From Arenicola marina (lineage: Eukaryota > Annelida > Polychaeta > Arenicolidae): a stretch of 64,000 nt of DNA. Shown piece after piece: positions 36,801 through 45,393 of the stretch. The position numbers were made by a program, and so were the translations under genes. A model generated the notes under the pieces. It was not told where the DNA came from, did not search any database, and saw only the letters and a program-made list of their open reading frames with translations. Each line of letters opens with the position of its first letter. Positions within the stretch are counted from its first letter, which is position 1. The stretch covers positions 53,685,670 to 53,749,669 of the forward strand of contig OZ025248.1 of the NCBI GenBank assembly GCA_964019135.1, read 5' to 3'.

Positions 36801-39800
36801 TGGCAGAAGGTGGGTGGGGTGTGGGGTGCAACTGGCAGAAGGTGTGTGGGGTGTAACTGGCAGAAGGTGGGTGGTGTGTGGGGTGTAACTGGCAGAAGGT
36901 GGGTGGGGTGTGGGGTGCAACTGGCAGAAGGTGTGAGGTGTGTGGGGTGTAACTGGCAGAAGGTGGGTGGTGTGTAGGGTGTAACTGGCAGAAGGTGGGT
37001 GGTGTGTGGGGTGTAACTGGCGGAAGGTGTGGGGTGTAACTGGCAGAAGGTGGGCGGTGTGGGGTGTAACAGGCAGAAGGCGGGTGGTGTGTGGGGTGTA
37101 ACGGGTAGAAGGTGGGTGGTGTGTGGGGTGGAACTGGCAGAAGGTGGGTGGTGTGGGGTGGAACTGGCAGAAGGTGGGTGGTGTGGGGTGGAACTGGCAG
37201 AAGGTGGGTGGTGTGTGGGGTGTAACGGGCAGAAGGTGGGTGGTGTGTGTGGTGTAACGAGCAGAAGGTGTGTGGGGTGTAACGGGCAGAAGGTGGGTGG
37301 TATGTGGGGTGTAACGGGCAGAAGGTGGGTGGTGTGTGGGGTGGAACTGGCAGAAGGTGGGTGGTGTGGGGTGCAACTGGCAGAAGGTGTGTGGGGTGTA
37401 ACTGGCCGAAGGTGGGTGGTGTGTAGGGTGTAACTGGCAGAAGGTGGGTGGTGTGTGGGGTGTAACTGGCAGAAGGTGGGTGGTGTGGGGTGGAACGGGC
37501 AGAAGGTGGGTGGTGTGTGTGGTGTAACGAGCAGAAGGTGTGTGGGGTGTAACGGGCAGAAGGTGGGTGGTGTGTGGGGTGTAACTGGCAGAAGGTGGGT
37601 GGTGTGTGGGATGTAACTGGCAGAAGGCGGGTGGTGTGTGGGGTGTAACTGGCAGAAGGTGGGTGGTGTGTGGGGAGTAACTGGCAGAAGGTGGGTGGTG
37701 TGTAGGGTGTAACTGGCAGAAGGGGGGTGGTGTGTGGGGTGTAACTGGCAGAAGGTGGGTGGTGTGGGGTGTAACAGGCAGAAGGTGGGTGGTGTGTGGG
37801 GTGTAACTGGCAGAAGGTGGGTGGTGTGTGGGGTGTAACTGGCAGAAGGTGGGTGGTGTGTGGGGTGTAACTGGCAGACGGTGGGTGGTGTGTGGGGTGT
37901 AACTGGCAGATGGTGGGTGGTGTGGGGTGCAACTGGCAGAAGGTGTGTGGGGTGTAACTGGCAGAAGGTGGGTGGTGTGTAGGGTGTAACTGGCAGAAGG
38001 TGGGTGGTGTGTGGGGTGTAACTGGCGGAAGGTGTGGGGTGTAACTGGCAGAAGGTGGGTGGTGTGGGGTGTAACTGGCAGAAGGTGGGTGGTGTGGGGT
38101 GTAACAGGCAGAAGGCGGGTGGTGTGTGGGGTATAACTGGCAGAAGGTGGGTAGTGTGTGGGAAGTAACTCGCAGAAGGCGGGTGGTGTGTGGGGTGTAA
38201 CTGGCAGAAGGTGTGTGGTGTGGGATGTAACTGGCAGAGGTGGGTGGTGTGTGGGGGTGTAACAGGCAGAATGTTGGTGGTGTGTGGGGTGTAACGGGCA
38301 GAAGGTGTGGGGTGTAACTGGCAGAAAGTGAGTGGTGGGTGGTGTGTGGGTGTAACTGGCAGAAGGTGTGTGGGTTGTAACTGGCAGACGGTGGGTGGTG
38401 TGTGGGGTGTAACTGGCAGAAGGTGAGTGGTGTGTGGGTTGTAACTGGCAGAAGGTGGGTAGTGTGTAGGGTGTAACTGGCAGAAGGTGGGTGGTGTGGG
38501 GTGTAACAGGCAGAAGGTGTGTGGGGTGTAACTGGCAGAAGGTGGGTGGTGTGGGGTGTAACAGGCAGAAGGTGGGTGGTGTGTGGGGTGTAACTGGCAG
38601 AAGGTGGGTGGTGTGTGGGGTGTAACTGGCAGACGGTGGGTGGTGTGGGGTGTAACAGGCAGAAGGTGGGTGGTGTGTGGGGTGTAACTGGCAGACGGTG
38701 GGTGGTGTGGGATGTAACTGGCAGAAGGCGGGTGGTGTGTGGGGTGTAACTGGCAGAAGGTGGGTGGTGTGTGGGGAGTAACTGGCAGAAGGTGGGTGGT
38801 GTGTAGGGTGTAACTGGCAGAAGGGGGGTGGTGTGTGGGGTGTAACTGGCAGAAGGTGGGTGGTGTGGGGTGTAACAGGCAGAAGGTGGGTGGTGTGTGG
38901 GGTGTAACTGGCAGAAGGTGGGTGGTGTGTGGGGTGTAACTGGCAGAAGGTGGGTGGTGTGTGGGGTGTAACTGGCAGACGGTGGGTGGTGTGTGGGGTG
39001 TAACTGGCAGACGGTGGGTGGTGTGGGATGTAACTGGCAGAAGGCGGGTGATGTGTGGGGTGTAACTCGCAGAAGGCGGGTGGTGTGTGGGGTGTAACTG
39101 GCAGAAGGTGGGTGGGGTGGGGTGGAACGGGCAGAAGGTGGGTGGTGTGTGGGGTGTAACTGGCAGAAGGTGTGTGGTGTGTGGGGTGTAACTGGCAGAA
39201 GGTGGGTGGTGTGTAGGGTGTAACTGGCAGAAGGTGGGTGGTGTGTGGGGTGTAACTGGCAGAAGGCGGGTGGTGTGTGGGGTGTAACTCGCAGAAGGCG
39301 GGTGGTGTGTGGGGTGTAACTGGCAGAAGGTGGGTGGTGTGGGGTGGAACGGGCAGAAGGTGGGTGGTGTGTGGGGTGTAACTGACAGAAGGTGGGTAGT
39401 GTGTGGGGTGTAACTGGCAGAAGGTGGGTGGTGTGGGGTGGAACTGGCAGAAGGTGGGTGGTGTGTGGGGTGCAACTGGCAGAAGGTGGGTAGTGTGTGG
39501 GGAGTAACTCGCAGAAGGCGGGTGGTGTGTGGGGTGTAACTGGCAGAAGGTGTGTGGTGTGGGATGTAACGGGCAGAAGGTGGGTGATGTGTTGGGGTGT
39601 AACAGGCAGAATGTGGGTGGTGTGTGGGGTGTAACGGGCAGAAGGTGTGTGGTGTGGGGTGTAACTGGCAGAAAGTGAGTGGTGGGTGGTGTGTGGGTGT
39701 AACTGGCAGAAGGTGTGTGGGTTGTAACTGGCAGACGGTGGGTGGTGTGTGGGGTGTAACTGACAGAAGGTGGGTGGTGTGTTGGTTGTAACTGACAGAA

Positions 39801-41758
39801 GGTGGGTGGTGTGTAGGGTGCAACTGGCAGAAGGTGGTTGGGGTGTAACTGGCAGAAGGTGGATGGTGTGTGGGGTGTAACTGGCAGAAGGTGTGTGGTG
39901 TAGGGTGTAACTGGCAGACGGTGGGTGGTGTGTGGGGTGTAACTGGCAGAAGGTGTGTGGTGTAGGGTGCAACTGGCAGAAGGTGGGTGGTGTGTGGGGA
40001 GTAACTGGCAGAAGGTGGGTGGTGTGGGGTGTAACAGGCAGAAGGCGGGTGGTGTGTGGGGTGTAACTGGCAGAAGGTGTGTGGTGTAGGGTGTAACTGG
40101 CAGACGGTGGGTGGTGTGTGGGGTGTAACTGGCAGAAGGTGTGTGGTGTAGGGTGCAACTGGCAGAAGGTGGGTGGTGTGTGGGGAGTAACTGGCAGAAG
40201 GTGGGTGGTGTGGGGTGTAACAGGCAGAAGGCGGGTGGTGTGTGGGGTGTAACTGGCAGAAGGTGTGTGGTGTAGGGTGTAACTGGCAGACGGTGGGTGG
40301 TGTGTGGGGTGTAACTGGCAGAAGGTGTGTGGTGTAGGGTGTAACTGGCAGACGGTGGGTGGTGTGTGGGGTGTAACTGGCAGAAGGTGTGTGGTGTGTG
40401 GGGTGTAACTGGCAGAAGGTGGATGGTGTGTGGGGTGTAACTGGCAGAAGGTGTGTGGTGTAGGGTGTAACTGGCAGACGGTGGGTGGTGTGTGGGGTGT
40501 AACTGGCAGATGGTGTGTGGTGTGTGGGTGTAACTGGCAGAAGGTGGGTGGTGTGTAGGGTGTAACTGACAGAAGGTGGGTGGTGTGTTGGTTGTAACTG
40601 ACAGAAGGTGGGTGGTGTGTAGGGTGCAACTGGCAGAAGGTGGGTGGTGTGTGGGGTGTAACTGGCAGAAGGTGTGTGGTGTAGGGTGTAACTGGCAGAC
40701 GGTGGGTGGTGTGTGGGGTGTAACTGGCAGACGGTGGGTGGTGTGTGGGGTGTAACTGGCAGATGGTGTGTGGTGTGGGGTGTAACTGGCAGACGGTGGG
40801 TGGTGTGTGGGGTGTAACTGGCAGATGGTGTGTGGTGTGGGGTGTAACTGGCAGAAGGTGGGTGGTGTGTAGGGTGTAACTGGCAGAAGGTGGGTGGTTT
40901 GGGTGTGTAACTGGCAGAAAGTGGGTGATGGGGGGTGTCACTGTGTGAATGTGACAACATCTTTCCGATAGAGATTTAACGTTTCGGTTTGACACATGTT
41001 ACTTTCACAGATCCTGGCGCTGGGCAATCAGTACGGCCGAGTGTTTGTCTGGGATATGGATGTGGAGGACCCCACACAAACCAGGTCAGTGAGTGCACGC
41101 CAAGCGACACGAACGCCCCTACAGGGGGTGGGGAATACCCCCTTTGAATCGCGAATCTCCAAGAATTAGGGGGAGCAATATCGAATCTCCAAGATTAGGA
41201 CATTTTTAAAGCTGGGCGCCAAAAAAGCGCCTTAAAGGTGCTATCGCGAATATCGAGGAGTTCGCAGACTACTGTTATAACGGATCGCGGTAAATGAGCA
41301 AAGTATCTTCGCGTTGAACCAGGAATTGTACGGATAACAATCCCCCAAAATTTCCAACAGCTAATGGAGAATCTCAAAGAATTTCTGGATGCCAATCGCG
41401 GAGATCAGACCCCCTCCCCCACCCCAACCCTATAGAGACGGGCAGACCTTGCCGCTGTCATCACGATATTAGTGTCAAGTGCGAGATCTCGCATTGTATC
41501 CTCGTATTAAGTGTCAAGTGCGACCCCATCGCGGACGAGAATTTACGACGATTTAAGTAGTATATGTATTTATAACAAAAATTATTTGTATGTATCACAC
41601 CGGTGTGATTTAACCTCTGCGCTATTTCCAGGTGCACAGTTTTGACTCACCCCAAGTGTATATCGGCGGTACGACAAACCAACCTGAGCCGGGATGGACA
41701 CACGCTGATCTGCGTCTGTGACGACGCCAGCATCTGGAGGTGGGACAGGGTCAAATGA
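18747..41758 (+). CDS. EED: Polycomb protein EED, 11 coding exons (gene-level entry)
   Basis: EED is the WD40 scaffold subunit of Polycomb Repressive Complex 2. It binds EZH and SUZ12, reads H3K27me3 and stimulates the methyltransferase in the nucleus. Exons are 18747-18845, 23867-24016, 24843-24935, 25646-25837, 27674-27755, 28296-28387, 30851-30984, 31506-31611, 32306-32464, 41011-41084 and 41632-41758. All junctions are GT-AG with matching phases. The joined frame is 1308 nt (435 residues; human 441 from memory). An acidic and then basic N-terminal tail (1-73) precedes a seven-bladed WD40 propeller (about 74-435). Recognisable stretches are [59 protein letters not shown] and [11 protein letters not shown]. 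By alignment the trimethyl-lysine cage is F91, Y142, W358 and F359 (human F97, Y148, W364, Y365). Introns hold over 12 kb of tandem arrays. Identification is near certain; exon edges rest on splice rules and homology, without transcripts. Confidence 0.96.
21231..22083. mobile_element. Nested TA-flanked MITE-like element, 853 bp
   Basis: Terminal inverted repeats begin CCGTCATTT at both ends and continue through CGTATGTTTTGGAACACC with about one mismatch in 28. TA dinucleotides flank both ends (21229-21230 and 22084-22085), which is the Tc1/mariner-type target duplication. The word ATGTTTTGGAACACC or ATGTTTTAGTACACC recurs several times inside each end. The interior is GC-rich, with CACCCC-type runs and no transposase. 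It lies wholly inside the 3.8-kb element and is therefore the younger insertion. Confidence 0.7.
22615..22685. other. Inverted repeat (hairpin) inside the intron 1 transposon
   Basis: GGGAGACCCACTCCG and CGGAGTGGGGCTCCC face each other across about 20 nt and would form a strong stem with a bulge. It may be an internal structure of the surrounding element. No function is claimed. Confidence 0.5.
23408..23475. other. Inverted repeat (hairpin) in EED intron 1
   Basis: GAGCTGGCCTCT and AGAGGCCAGCTC pair across about 15 nt, and an outer CCTGG / CCAGG pair extends the stem. It sits just outside the 3.8-kb element. The role is unknown. Confidence 0.5.
23867..24016 (+). CDS. EED: EED coding exon 2
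   Basis: Acceptor ttgcag, donor AAG|gtaagt, phase 0 on both sides, residues 34-83. It carries a Ser/Asp-rich part ([16 protein letters not shown]), a TPT-like motif and a basic run ([14 protein letters not shown], about 60-73). It then enters the first WD40 strand with YKCTNYLK, equivalent to human FKCVNSLK. Confidence 0.95.
24335..24545 (+). mobile_element. Degenerate tRNA-derived SINE copy in EED intron 2
   Basis: It shares, in order, ATCCCATGT-CTT, GGGGTTACCCC-GGAACATG, CTCTCCCTT, CATTGA and GCGTCCTGAA-ATACAACCA with the younger SINE at 25329-25608. The tRNA-like head is not recognisable, and the body has many substitutions, so it is an older copy in the same orientation. Confidence 0.65.
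24843..24935 (+). CDS. EED: EED coding exon 3
   Basis: Acceptor ttcag, donor AGA|gtgagt, phase 0, residues 84-114. It encodes [16 protein letters not shown] through AAVGSNR, close to human [13 protein letters not shown] and ATVGSNR. F91 in PLFGVQ aligns with human F97 of the H3K27me3 aromatic cage. Confidence 0.97.
25329..25608 (+). mobile_element. tRNA-derived SINE with 12-bp target duplication in EED intron 3
   Basis: The element is bounded by perfect direct repeats CACACAACACGC (25317-25328 and 25609-25620). Its head carries RNA polymerase III boxes: A box TAGCTCAGTGGG (25342-25353) and B box GGTCGAGCC (25420-25428). They are further apart than in a normal tRNA, so this is tRNA-derived rather than a tRNA gene. 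A conserved body (GGGGTTACCCCCGGGAACAT) and a tail with CTGAATATACAA twice follow. The perfect duplication implies a recent insertion, 25 bp before the exon 4 acceptor. Confidence 0.9.
25646..25837 (+). CDS. EED: EED coding exon 4 (original copy)
   Basis: Acceptor gtctag, donor AAG|gtaata, phase 0, residues 115-178. It contains [12 protein letters not shown], with Y142 matching human cage residue Y148, and [11 protein letters not shown] ending VTMQCIK. This is the only complete copy. Its 3' portion from about 25723, with the donor, is repeated in tandem immediately downstream. Using this first donor with the exon 5 acceptor gives the canonical protein. Confidence 0.96.
25838..27580 (+). repeat. 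EED: Tandem array of 13 extra EED exon 4 3'-part copies (130-145 bp units)
   Basis: Each unit is a pyrimidine-rich stretch ending ccccag, then a 108-nt block encoding 36 residues ([10 protein letters not shown] to VTMQCIK), then a gtaata donor and a C-rich tract. Counting exon 4 there are 14 copies; the ACCTATGAC word starts at 25742, 25882, 26016, 26149, 26294, 26428, 26560, 26699, 26829, 26967, 27097, 27227, 27361 and 27496. Copies are almost identical, third codon positions included. Units at about 26000, 26545, 27345 and 27480 carry a one-base insertion in the Gly-rich codons, and the last also has a 22-nt deletion that restores frame. One unit changes the terminal AAG to AGG. The gaps between blocks are only 22-37 nt. 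Confidence 0.93.
27674..27755 (+). CDS. EED: EED coding exon 5
   Basis: Acceptor ctgcag, donor AAAG|gtaact, leaving phase 1. It encodes residues 179-205, [16 protein letters not shown] to LLSVSK, and the first base of Asp206. It matches human [16 protein letters not shown] closely. Confidence 0.97.
27852..28295 (+). repeat. EED: Intron 5 minisatellite built from the exon 6 acceptor (29-bp unit)
   Basis: Eleven unit starts are spaced exactly 29 bp from 27981 to 28271, each reading ACCCGTTTACATGTG then CCTTCTGCTGTCAG. The last TGCTGTCAG (ending 28295) is the acceptor of exon 6. About three older units of 36 bp, with an extra CCACAGC, precede them. Every unit therefore ends in a usable-looking polypyrimidine-AG. 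The frame of exon 6 stays open back to 27836, so an acceptor three units upstream would add 29 residues in frame. Confidence 0.93.
28296..28387 (+). CDS. EED: EED coding exon 6
   Basis: Acceptor tgtcag, donor GGG|gtaagt. It completes Asp206 and encodes 207-236, [14 protein letters not shown] to [22 protein letters not shown] is identical to the human stretch. It leaves in phase 0. Confidence 0.97.
28400..30466 (+). repeat. EED: Intron 6 G-rich minisatellite, 28-bp unit, starting next to the donor
   Basis: About 74 copies of a 28-bp unit made of GTCAGGGTGTAGCTGGG and TGGTGGTGGGG begin within some 15 nt of the exon 6 donor. The donor-proximal sequence gtaagtactgggtgggaggg resembles the unit. 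Each pair of adjacent units satisfies the G-quadruplex pattern: four runs of three or more G, with loops of 7, 3 and 7 nt. The G-rich strand is the transcribed RNA sense. Confidence 0.93.
30467..30850 (+). other. Unique part of EED intron 6
   Basis: Non-repetitive sequence between the G-rich array and exon 7. An open frame at 30537-30719 has no recognisable features. The acceptor region before exon 7 reads ttctgaatcag. Confidence 0.6.
30851..30984 (+). CDS. EED: EED coding exon 7
   Basis: Acceptor aatcag, residues 237-280 plus two bases of Lys281. It encodes [24 protein letters not shown] and YKYNPAKTN. The donor is weak: AACAA|gtcaga. It is preferred because it leaves phase 2, fits the phase-2 start of exon 8 and gives KTNKPF, like human KTNRPF. 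The next GT (after ATACAC) would break the frame. Confidence 0.9.
31383..31505 (+). repeat. EED: Intron 7 repeat built from the exon 8 acceptor (~23-bp unit)
   Basis: Five imperfect units of 19-24 bp precede exon 8, each of the form CTTTCAG followed by ACCATTCCCATCACT. The exon itself begins TTTCAG|ACCATTTCCGTCACT. The units therefore contain the acceptor and the first 15 or so exon bases. Some units have CAA in place of CAG and so have lost the AG. Confidence 0.85.
31506..31611 (+). CDS. EED: EED coding exon 8
   Basis: Acceptor ctttcag, donor AAG|gtaaat. It completes Lys281 and encodes 282-316, [18 protein letters not shown] to [21 protein letters not shown] is essentially identical to human. 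It leaves in phase 0. Confidence 0.96.
31765..31882 (+). repeat. 15-bp microsatellite in EED intron 8
   Basis: Eight copies of a 15-bp unit GGTGTACCGGAATAC (some with TCCC for TACC). It reads as an open GVPEY repeat in one frame, but it lies in an intron between well-defined exons, so coding is unlikely. Confidence 0.9.
32306..32464 (+). CDS. EED: EED coding exon 9
   Basis: Acceptor ttggcag, donor TGGCAGAAG|gtgggt, phase 0, residues 317-369. It starts [14 protein letters not shown] and ends [16 protein letters not shown]358 and F359 align with human cage residues W364 and Y365, so the second position is Phe instead of Tyr. The exon end and donor are the seed of the 8.5-kb array that follows. 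Confidence 0.96.
32465..40945 (+). repeat. EED: 8.5-kb intron 9 minisatellite repeating the exon 9 end and donor (~30/32-bp unit)
   Basis: Units of mainly 30 or 32 bp read AACTGGCAGAAG then GTGGGTGGTGTGTGGGG plus a short link. TGGCAGAAG|GTGGGT is exactly the exon 9 / intron 9 junction (Trp-Gln-Lys plus donor). From the length there are roughly 270 units, most keeping AAG|GTGGGT. Higher-order duplication is visible: blocks at 33043, 33105 and 33375 recur at 36697, 36759 and 37029 (offset 3654), and later marker variants recur at offsets near 3.71 and 3.77 kb. The complement lacks stop codons in every frame, which creates minus-strand frames of over 2800 codons. Confidence 0.95.
41011..41084 (+). 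CDS. EED: EED coding exon 10
   Basis: Acceptor tttcacag, donor ACCAG|gtcagt, phase 2. It encodes residues 370-393, [16 protein letters not shown] and DVEDPTQT, plus two bases of Arg394. It matches human [21 protein letters not shown]. Confidence 0.96.
41131..41408 (+). repeat. Dispersed repeat, copy 2, in EED intron 10
   Basis: This is the partner of 10907-11176 in the same orientation, 30.2 kb away, with the same order of shared words (GAATCGCGAATCTCC, CTTCGCGTTGAACCAGG, CCAATCGCGGAGATCAGA). Substitutions and small indels separate the copies, so this is not a recent segmental duplication. Confidence 0.8.
41632..41758 (+). CDS. EED: EED coding exon 11 with stop
   Basis: Acceptor tttccag. 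It completes Arg394 and encodes 395-435, CTVLTHPKC to [15 protein letters not shown], with TGA at 41756-41758. The C-terminus lines up with human [13 protein letters not shown], so the reading frame is intact to the end. Confidence 0.97.
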
Positions 41759-42530
41759 AGGTCCATCTCCACGCGCCAACGCAGCAGACTAGAGTGTGTT
41801 TTGTCTGGATCTAGTGTGAGTGCGGAGTGAGCGAGGACCAACCCTATGTTCTCATGTGGCCTAATAGACAGGCAGACAGACAAGCGCTCACCCCTATGGT
41901 CTGATACAAGTTCTCATTGAAAAAAACCTGTTAACAAGACAATTGGCGTTGGTTTAACCGTATAACACGGTACATATCAGTCATTCCTTATCGATCAAAC
42001 ATCACAGACTGATGCCATGGTACTGGAGGACATCCATCGTGAGGCTGTGGAAGCGAGGAAGGAAGGTTCTAGAAGCTTGAGGTAAAGACGAACGATCGAT
42101 CGTTCGCCAACCACAGTCAGCCGTTCAGGGAATATATCCCCTGACAAGTTGTCATGTTCTCTTGTTGGATTGGAAATGAGCATCTGTTTACGCACTTTCT
42201 GTATCTGAATAATTGTGAAATTGTGTTGTTTCTTGCATTAGAATAAGGAGTGCGTGTTTAATAAATGAGAGGCAATGTAGAAGGGCCACTTACTGCAGCA
42301 TCACACTGGTTCAATGCTGTCTGCACTCGTTTCATCTGATTTGCTTCGGACAAGGCTGCAACTTTAACACAGTTCAGAGCATGAATTGGGTTCGTACGGT
42401 AATAAAAGTTACATTTGTGCAAGCTTAAACGAGATGGAATATTGCTGAAATGTATATTTTGTGAAGAGGTCTGTTTGTCGATACCTATTTTGTCCAGTTG
42501 TACTCAATAAAACAAAACCTGGACTTTTTA
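41759..42530 (+). other. EED: Probable EED 3' UTR with polyadenylation signals
   Basis: Sequence after the stop codon has AATAAA hexamers at 42260-42265, 42401-42406 and 42506-42511. Any of these could direct polyadenylation. The next tandem array begins about 120 bp after the last signal. I see no other gene here. Confidence 0.5.
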
Positions 42531-42633
42531 CTGGGGATTTTGTGTTTTTAGAAAAAGGTAGAAACTTTAATACTTGTAAGACTAACGATATGCAATCTAC
42601 GCGTTCTACTTCATTGGTCTGACAAGGTTCATA

Positions 42634-45393
42634 AGCGCAAGCCCATGGGCAATCCGGAGAGAAGCGAAAGCCCGTGGGCAATCCGGAGAGAAGCGAAAGC
42701 CCGTCGGCAATCCGGAGAGAAGCGAAAGCCCGTCGGCAATCCGGAGATGAGCGAAAGCCCGTGGGTAATCCGGAGAGAAGCGAAAGTCCGTGGGCAATTC
42801 GGAGAGAAGCGAAAGCCCCGTCGGCAATCCGGAGGTAAGCGAAAGCTCGTCGGCAATCCGGAGAGAAGCGAAAGCCCGTGGGCAATCCGGAGAGAAGCGA
42901 AAGCCCGTCGGCAATCCGGAGAGAAGCGAAAGCCCGTCGGCAATCCGGAGAGAAGCGAAAGCCCGTCGGCAATCCGGAGAGAAGCGAAAGCTCGTCGGCA
43001 ATCCGGAGATAAGCGAATGCCCGTGGGTAATCCGGAGATAAGGGAAAGCCCGTCGGCAATCCGGAGAGAAGCGAAAACCCGTGGGCAATCCGGAGATAAG
43101 CGAAAGCCCGTGGGCAATCCGGAGATAAGGGAGAGCCCGCCGGCAATCCGGAGAGAAGCGAAAGCCCGTCGGCCATCCTGAGAGAAGCGAAAGCCCGTAG
43201 GCAATCCGGAGATAAGCGAAAGCTCGTCGGCAGTCCGGAGAGAAGCGAAAGCCCGTGGGCAATCCGGAGAAGCGAAAGCCCGTGGGCAATCCGGAGAGAA
43301 GCGAAAGCTCGTCGGTAATCCGGAGATAAGCGAATGCCCGTGGGTAATCCGGAGATAAGGGAAAGCCCGTCGGCAATCCGGAGAGAAGCGAAAGCCCGTC
43401 GGCAATCCGGAGATTAGCGAAAACCCGTCGGCAATCCGGAGAGAAGCGAAAGCCCGTCGGCAATCCGGAGAGAAGCGAAAGCCCGTCGGCAATCCGGAGA
43501 GAAGCGAAAGCCCGTCGGCAATCCGGAGATAAGCGAAAGCCCGTCGGCAATCCGGAGAGAAGCGAAAGCCCGTGGGCAATCCGGAGAGAAGCGAAAGCCC
43601 GTCGGCAATCCGGAGATAAGCGAAAGCCCGTCGGCAATCCGGAGAGAAGCGAAAGCCCGTGGGCAATCCGGAGAGAAGTGAAAGCCCGTCGGCAATCCGG
43701 AGATAAGCGAAAGCCCGTCGGCAATCCGGAGATAAGCGAAAGCCCGTCGGCAATCCGGAAAGAAGCGAAAGCCCGTCGGCAATCCGGAGATAAGCGAAAG
43801 CCCGTCGGTAATCCGGAGAGAAGCGAAAGCCCGTCGGCAATCCGGAGATAAGCGAAAGCCCGTGGGTAATCCGGAGAGAAGCGAAAGCCCGTGGGTAATC
43901 CGGAGAGAAGCGATAGCCCGTAGGCAATCCGGAGATAAGCGAAAGCTTGTCGGCAGTCCGGAGAGAAGCGAAAGCCCGTGGGCAATCCGGAGAGAAGCGA
44001 AAGCCCGTGGGCAATCCGGAGAGAAGCGAAAGCTCGTCGGCAATCCGGAGATAAGCGAATGCCCGTGGGTAATCCGGAGATAAGGGAAAGCCCGTCGGCA
44101 ATCCGGAGAGAAGCGAAAGCCCGTGGGCAATCCGAAGATAAGCGAAAGCCCGTGGGCACTCCGGAGAGAAGCGAAAGCCCGTCGGCAATCCGGAGAGAAG
44201 CGAAAGCCCGTGGGCAATCCGGAGATAAGCGAAGGCCCGTGGGCAATCCGGAGATAAGGGAAAGCTCGTCGGCAATGCGGAGAGAAGCGAAAGCCCGTCG
44301 GCAATCCGGAGATAAGCGAAAGCCCATCGGCAATCAGGAGAGAAGCGAAAGCCCGTCGGCAATCCGGAGAGAAGCGAAAGCCCGTCGGCAATCCGGAAAG
44401 AAGCGAAAGCCCGTCGGCAATCCGGAGATAAGCGAAAGCCCGTCGGCAATCCGGAGAGAAGCGAAAGCCCGTGGGCAATCCGGAGAGAAGTGAAAGCCCG
44501 TCGGCAATCCGGAGATAAGCGAAAGCCCGTCGGCAATCCGGAGATAAGCGAAAGCCCGTCGGTAATCCGGAGAGAAGCGAAAGCCCGTCGGCAATCCGGA
44601 GATAAGCGAAAGCCCGTCGGTAATCCGGAGAGAAGCGAAAGCCCGTCGGCAATCCGGAGATAAGCGAAAGCCCGTCGGTAATCCGGAGAGAAGCGAAAGC
44701 CCGTCGGCAATCCGGAGATAAGCGAAAGCCCGTCGGCAATCCGGAGAGAAGGGAAAGCCCGTCGGCAATCCGGAGAGAAGCGAAAGCCCGTCGGCAATCC
44801 GGAGAGAAGGGAAAGCCCGTCGGCAATCCGGAGAGAAGCGAAAGCCCGTCGGCAATCCGGAGATAAGCGAAAGCCCGTCGGCAATCCGGAGAGAAGGGAA
44901 AGCCCGTCGGCAATCCGGAGAGAAGGGAAAGCCCGTCGGCAATCCGGAGAGAAGGGAAAGCCCGTCGGCAATCCGGAGAGAAGGGAAAGCCCGTCGGCAA
45001 TCCGGAGATAAGCGAAAGCCCGTCGGCAATCCGGAGAGAAGGGAAAGCCCGTCGGCAATCCGGAGATAAGCGAAAGCCCGTCGGCAATCCGGAGAGAAGG
45101 GAAAGCCCGTCGGCAATCCGGAGATAAGCGAAAGCCCGTCGGCAATCCGGAGAGAAGGGAAAGCCCGTCGGCAATCCGGAGAGAAGGGAAAGCCCGTCGG
45201 CAATCCGGAGAGAAGCGAAAGCCCGTCGGCAATCCGGAGATAAGCGAAAGCCCGTCGGCAATCCGGAGAGAAGGGAAAGCCCGTCGGCAATCCGGAGAGA
45301 AGGGAAAGCCCGTCGGCAATCCGGAGAGAAGGGAAAGCCCGTCGGCAATCCGGAGAGAAGCGAAAGCCCGTCGGCAATCCGGAGAGAAGGGAA
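42634..45393. repeat. Minisatellite C, 29-bp unit, downstream of EED
   Basis: About 95 copies of a 29-bp unit made of GCCCGTCGGCAATCC and GGAGAGAAGCGAAA. Frequent variants are GTGGGC for GTCGGC, GATAAG for GAGAAG, and GGGAAA for GCGAAA. The 29-bp length cycles through all three frames and the minus strand has no stop in any, so 946- and 644-codon minus frames arise without coding. Homogeneity rises toward the distal (45 kb) end. Confidence 0.95.

Noticed and set aside
32396-40995. Minus-strand open frames of 2854, 2847 and 1647 codons
   Set aside because: They are the complement of the intron 9 minisatellite. The unit has no stop in any minus frame, the product is low-complexity ([13 protein letters not shown] repeats), and the region is an intron of EED on the other strand.
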